Assembly (NCBI GenBank): GCA_050252075.1
Contig: JBFWLP010000041.1
Coordinates: forward strand, 1-26,766
Length of the DNA stretch: 26,766 nt
DNA from: JAAYGT01 sp050252075
Lineage (GTDB): Bacteria > Pseudomonadota > Gammaproteobacteria > Burkholderiales > Burkholderiaceae_B
Direction: 5' to 3'
The notes under the pieces: model-generated
The model's input: the letters and a program-made list of their open reading frames with translations, nothing else
Databases searched by the model: none
Told to the model about the DNA's origin: nothing
Shown: positions 23,795 to 26,766 of the stretch, one piece after another
Position numbering within the stretch: the first letter of the stretch is position 1
How the letters are laid out: each line of letters opens with the position of its first letter
Program-made: the position numbers and the translations under genes

Positions 23795-23968
23795 TTGGCC
23801 GAAGCCTTTACCCAGGCCTGCGAAAAATCTGCCGCACGGTATCCCGACCTTGCGGCGTTGGTGAGCGACGATGGTATGCTGATACAGCTGGTTTCCTTAC
23901 GAGAGCCTGTGCCTTTCCAAACCGCTATCTTTTTTATGTGCTGGAATGGAGTGCGCGAATTGGAATAA
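23795..23968 (+). CDS. Possible small ORF after the integrase
   Basis: In the frame ending at TAA 23966-23968 the sequence beyond the integrase stop reads like protein: SLAEAFTQACEKSAARYPDL, then SDDGMLIQLVSLREPVPFQT. A TTG at 23795 or a GTG/ATG further in could start it. There is no good Shine-Dalgarno and the frame continues upstream inside the integrase, so it may be a fragment of a larger lost gene. No family recognised. Confidence 0.25.
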   Translation: MAEAFTQACEKSAARYPDLAALVSDDGMLIQLVSLREPVPFQTAIFFMCWNGVRELE

Positions 23969-24032
23969 TTCTTATATGGCAAAGGGTTAGGGATTACAAA
24001 AGAATACGCTCACTACGGGTGCCGATAATGTC

Positions 24033-26465
24033 GTGGGAACCTCTGGCGATGACGTAATCACAGGCGTTCGCGCTGCTACCGTTGCTGCAGCCACAGATAC
24101 TTTAACCGCAATCGACAGCGTTGATGGTGGTGCGGGTACTGATACGATGACAATTAGCAGCACAGCAGCCAACACTGATGCGACTGGCGGTGCTTTGATC
24201 AAAAACGTAGAGATTTTTAATCTTCGTCAAACGGCTACAGCCGCTGATTTGGCCCTGAATGCTGCCAATACACCTGGTGCAGAAACGGTTAACTCGTATC
24301 TCAGTGCTGGCACGGTTACTGTAACTGGTCTTGCCTCTGGTAGCACCCTTGGGTTGGTAGGTAATAACTCGATTACTTTAGGTGAGGTTACTGGTAGCTA
24401 TGTTGCAACTGCTACCGACGCGAAAATTGCTGTTAGTGGCGGAACCGGTACCACTACAGCCGACAATATCAATATTGACGACGGTGCAGGCTTGCGCTCG
24501 GTTACGATTGCCTCCAGTGGTGCGGCAAATACCGTGGCCGCCATTAACCTTGGGGTCGATGCTTTGGGCGCTGCTGGTACAGCGACAAACATCACAAATG
24601 TAACAATCAACGCAGACTCTAACTTAACTGCGACTGGTGGTATCACCGGTATCGCAAACGATGGTACTAACAACAAAATCTCTATTTCGGGTGCCGCAAC
24701 TACCGTTAACATCGGAACGTTGGATACAGATGTTGATAATGTAGATGCTTCTGGATTGACGGCAGGTGGCGTCAATGTGACCCTTAGCGCAGCTGGCCAG
24801 TCCGTAACAGGTGGTGCTGGTAATAACACCGTCAACGTAGGCAATCTTGCATTGACTGGAACTGTGAAGGCCGGCGCGGGCGCTAACGATACCGTTATTT
24901 TTACCGCCTCTACAAACTACGCGACAACAGCAACTAAATTATCAGGGTTTGAGACATTAGCAGTTCGCTCTGCTGCGGGTGGCGATGCGTACAACTTTGC
25001 TTCTATCGCGGGTTTGAGCAGCATTCAGATTGAGTCGGCTGGTACAACAACATTCAATAATGTTGGCGCGGACACTCCTATTCGTGTCACAAACAATGTC
25101 ACAGGCCAGCTTGCTATTAACTTGGCGGATACTAGTGGTGCCAACACAGTGAACATAACGATTGATGATCGGGACACTACTGCTGGTGCGATAACAGTTG
25201 GGGCAATTAATGCTGCAGGTGTTGAGACGTTAAATTTGGTTACGGCCGATGCGCTGCAAATCGGCACTCCACACGTTGTTTCTGCTTTGACCGGCAGCAC
25301 TGCACTGACATCCGTTAAGGTTTCTGGTAACAGCGATCTGACAATCACCGATGCAACAGCACCCACAGGCGCTTTGACGATTGATGCGGCTGAGTTTGCC
25401 AACCGTTTGACGGTTGGTGCCGCTGCAACCAGTGGTATTTCTACTGGTGATACAGTAAAGGGCGGCAAAGGCAACGATAACGTTTTCGTTAACTTTGCAT
25501 CACTTGGTACTACTACAGGGTTCGCAGGTGGTGCCGGAGATGACACACTAACGGTGATTGGCGACGGGTCCGATGTGGTTGATGGTGATTTCGCAGCAAT
25601 TACAGGTGTCGAAAATTTAGTAATCACTAGCACTACAAACACCACCGTAACACTTGCTGGTTTTGCACAAAATGCGATTGCATCAATTGATGGCAATGCC
25701 GATGGCCGTCTGGATATTACAGCTGCTACTCTGACTACGGGCAGTACGATTGATGCTAGTGCCCTAACAACTCAAGGAGTAGACATTTCAGTCACTCTTA
25801 CCTCGGGCGGAATAGTTGCATCTACGTTAAACGGAGGTGGGGTAGCTGACACTATCGCATTTAACAACGTTGCAGCCTTCGCGAATACTACATCAATTAA
25901 TGGCGGTGCTGGCATTGATGCAATCACAATAACAGGTGATGCATTAGGTGTTGAGACTATCGTGACTACAGCGACGACGTTGGCAAACGGTGAAATTGTC
26001 ACAGGTTTTGACTCCAATACGGATAAATACGACTACAACGGCACTCTGCAAAGTGCAGTTGCAGGCAACGTCACCGCTAACGCTACCCTAAATGGGGCTT
26101 TCGGAACTGCCGGTGATGCCGTCTACATTCAGACTAATGGGATCGCTAACGTATCCGGTAATACACAGGGCTCTGCATTCGCGGCCGTTCTTAGCTCCGA
26201 TTTGACAAGTTTAGCCAGTAACTATGCGACTCTAGAGACCCAGTTGCTTGCGACTGGTGGTGCGCTCAACGGTACATTCTCAAATTTGGACGCAGCCATA
26301 GCTAACACTAACAGTGCACTACTCGTATTGGATGACGGCACAGGCTCCATCGTTTTGCGTATCACCAACAGCACAGCTACTGCTAATACGATCACTGCAG
26401 ACGAAATCGACCTTGTGGGTGTATTTACTGACGTCGCACAATTTGTTGCTGCCGACTTTATCTAA
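24033..26465 (+). CDS. RTX/S-layer-like secreted protein, N-terminally truncated
   Basis: The frame is open from just after the stop at 23988-23990 and encodes TLTTGADNVVGTSGDDVITG; GTG 24033 is the first usable start (810 residues) but has no clear ribosome site. The protein is rich in Ala, Gly, Thr, Asn and Asp, with degenerate calcium-binding turns (GGAGTDTMTI, GGAGNNTVNV, GGKGNDNVFV, GGAGDDTLTV, GGAGIDAITI). It ends with a bluetail/RTX-like region finishing FVAADFI, consistent with a C-terminal type I secretion signal. S-layer proteins of this class are longer and begin with another domain, missing here. Codon use (GGT, GTT, ACT, GCT) suggests very high expression or foreign origin. Confidence 0.82.
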   Translation: MGTSGDDVITGVRAATVAAATDTLTAIDSVDGGAGTDTMTISSTAANTDATGGALIKNVEIFNLRQTATAADLALNAANTPGAETVNSYLSAGTVTVTGLASGSTLGLVGNNSITLGEVTGSYVATATDAKIAVSGGTGTTTADNINIDDGAGLRSVTIASSGAANTVAAINLGVDALGAAGTATNITNVTINADSNLTATGGITGIANDGTNNKISISGAATTVNIGTLDTDVDNVDASGLTAGGVNVTLSAAGQSVTGGAGNNTVNVGNLALTGTVKAGAGANDTVIFTASTNYATTATKLSGFETLAVRSAAGGDAYNFASIAGLSSIQIESAGTTTFNNVGADTPIRVTNNVTGQLAINLADTSGANTVNITIDDRDTTAGAITVGAINAAGVETLNLVTADALQIGTPHVVSALTGSTALTSVKVSGNSDLTITDATAPTGALTIDAAEFANRLTVGAAATSGISTGDTVKGGKGNDNVFVNFASLGTTTGFAGGAGDDTLTVIGDGSDVVDGDFAAITGVENLVITSTTNTTVTLAGFAQNAIASIDGNADGRLDITAATLTTGSTIDASALTTQGVDISVTLTSGGIVASTLNGGGVADTIAFNNVAAFANTTSINGGAGIDAITITGDALGVETIVTTATTLANGEIVTGFDSNTDKYDYNGTLQSAVAGNVTANATLNGAFGTAGDAVYIQTNGIANVSGNTQGSAFAAVLSSDLTSLASNYATLETQLLATGGALNGTFSNLDAAIANTNSALLVLDDGTGSIVLRITNSTATANTITADEIDLVGVFTDVAQFVAADFI

Positions 26466-26473
26466 TCTCTCAT

Positions 26474-26518
26474 CTAGGAGATCCCCTTTGCTACGCTAAG
26501 GACGGGGAGGTTTCCTAG
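26474..26518 (+). other. Hairpin just after the S-layer-like gene
   Basis: CTAGGA (26474-26479) pairs with TCCTAG (26513-26518) and inner TCCCC (26482-26486) with GGGGA (26504-26508). It shares TAG 26516-26518 with the next stem, so the two may compete. Confidence 0.5.
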
Positions 26519-26548
26519 CCCCTCCAATGTTAAATATTGGGGGGGCTA
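26516..26548 (+). terminator. Terminator-like 13-bp stem
   Basis: Arms at 26516-26528 (TAGCCCCTCCAAT) and 26536-26548 pair over 13 bp with one G-U, loop of 7 nt, followed only by TTGC. The stem is strong though the T-run is poor. Confidence 0.55.
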
Positions 26549-26563
26549 TTGCACAATAGGAAG

Positions 26564-26755
26564 TTATCCGTCCGGCGAACACATATGGGCACGGCCGCGT
26601 AAGCGGCCGTTGTCGTTGATGCAGTGCGTTAAGGTTGCCAGCGATGTGGCAGCAATGTAACGGCTGGGGAACCCCATCTGGAAATTTGCCGTAGTGTCAT
26701 AGAACAGGTCGCGGTAGGGGCACCCGGTTACCCGTTCCCCAAACCCGAACCCCAA
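26564..26755 (-). CDS. Short ORF, possibly Ash-like
   Basis: The 63-residue frame contains GCPYRDLFYD, FQMGFPSRYIAATSLATLTH and CINDNGRLRGRAHMC. From memory this pattern recurs in small proteobacterial proteins of the Ash type (phage P4-related). A perfect hairpin is embedded in the part encoding GRLRGR. The start codon and ribosome site are poor and the frame may begin outside the window. Whether it is translated is unclear. Confidence 0.3.
   Translation of the reverse strand: MGFGFGERVTGCPYRDLFYDTTANFQMGFPSRYIAATSLATLTHCINDNGRLRGRAHMCSPDG
26591..26610. repeat. Perfect 8-bp hairpin ACGGCCGC/GCGGCCGT
   Basis: Arms 26591-26598 and 26603-26610 flank GTAA. The layout resembles the GC hairpin with GTAG loop at 16526-16543. 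Confidence 0.6.
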
Positions 26756-26766
26756 TAAATGTCACA

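Overview
The window looks like a GC-rich betaproteobacterial chromosome, most plausibly Alcaligenaceae (Bordetella/Pusillimonas-like). This is inferred from a Bug-type (TctC) solute receptor, several FCD-type GntR regulators, a glycine-rich autotransporter with VAQSIGGGGG-like repeats, and codon use rich in GCC, GGC and CTG. No rRNA, tRNA or CRISPR array was seen.

Bases 1-3458 are catabolic: the 3' end of an aldehyde dehydrogenase, a 3-hydroxyisobutyrate-dehydrogenase-like enzyme, a LysR regulator and a divergent zinc-free quinone-oxidoreductase-like protein. Bases 3455-7135 (minus) hold a large autotransporter that keeps its beta-barrel but has lost its signal peptide and the start of its passenger. 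A perfect 34-bp palindrome lies about 60 bp beyond the lost end.

Bases 7357-13347 form a probable ureide operon: a PuuE-like allantoinase, a ribose-type (CUT2) ABC transporter (binding protein, double ATPase, permease), an AllA-like ureidoglycolate lyase and a GntR regulator. The middle step of allantoin breakdown (allantoate hydrolysis) is not encoded here. Bases 13484-16437 hold a second GntR regulator, divergent from a signal-less family-3 solute-binding protein, a Bug receptor and a small ferredoxin-fold-like protein.

Bases of about 16550-23990 are an accessory island dense in toxin-antitoxin and abortive-infection genes: Fic, an IS3 relic, an orphan antitoxin-like XRE protein, HigBA, HipBA, a KAP NTPase fragment, AbiEi/AbiEii and a tyrosine integrase. 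Much of it is decayed in one direction. HipA has lost its catalytic segment and AbiEii is frameshifted, while HipB and AbiEi are intact and keep well-formed promoter/operator regions. HigBA and Fic look intact.

Bases 23991-26465 encode a long RTX/S-layer-like protein whose open frame starts abruptly within a GxxGxD repeat, just after the integrase region. Its codon use (GGT, GTT, GCT, ACT) differs sharply from its neighbours. It may be the stump of an interrupted gene or a silent cassette; the latter is the most interesting hypothesis here. Two strong hairpins follow it, and the window ends in a short ORF containing another perfect hairpin.
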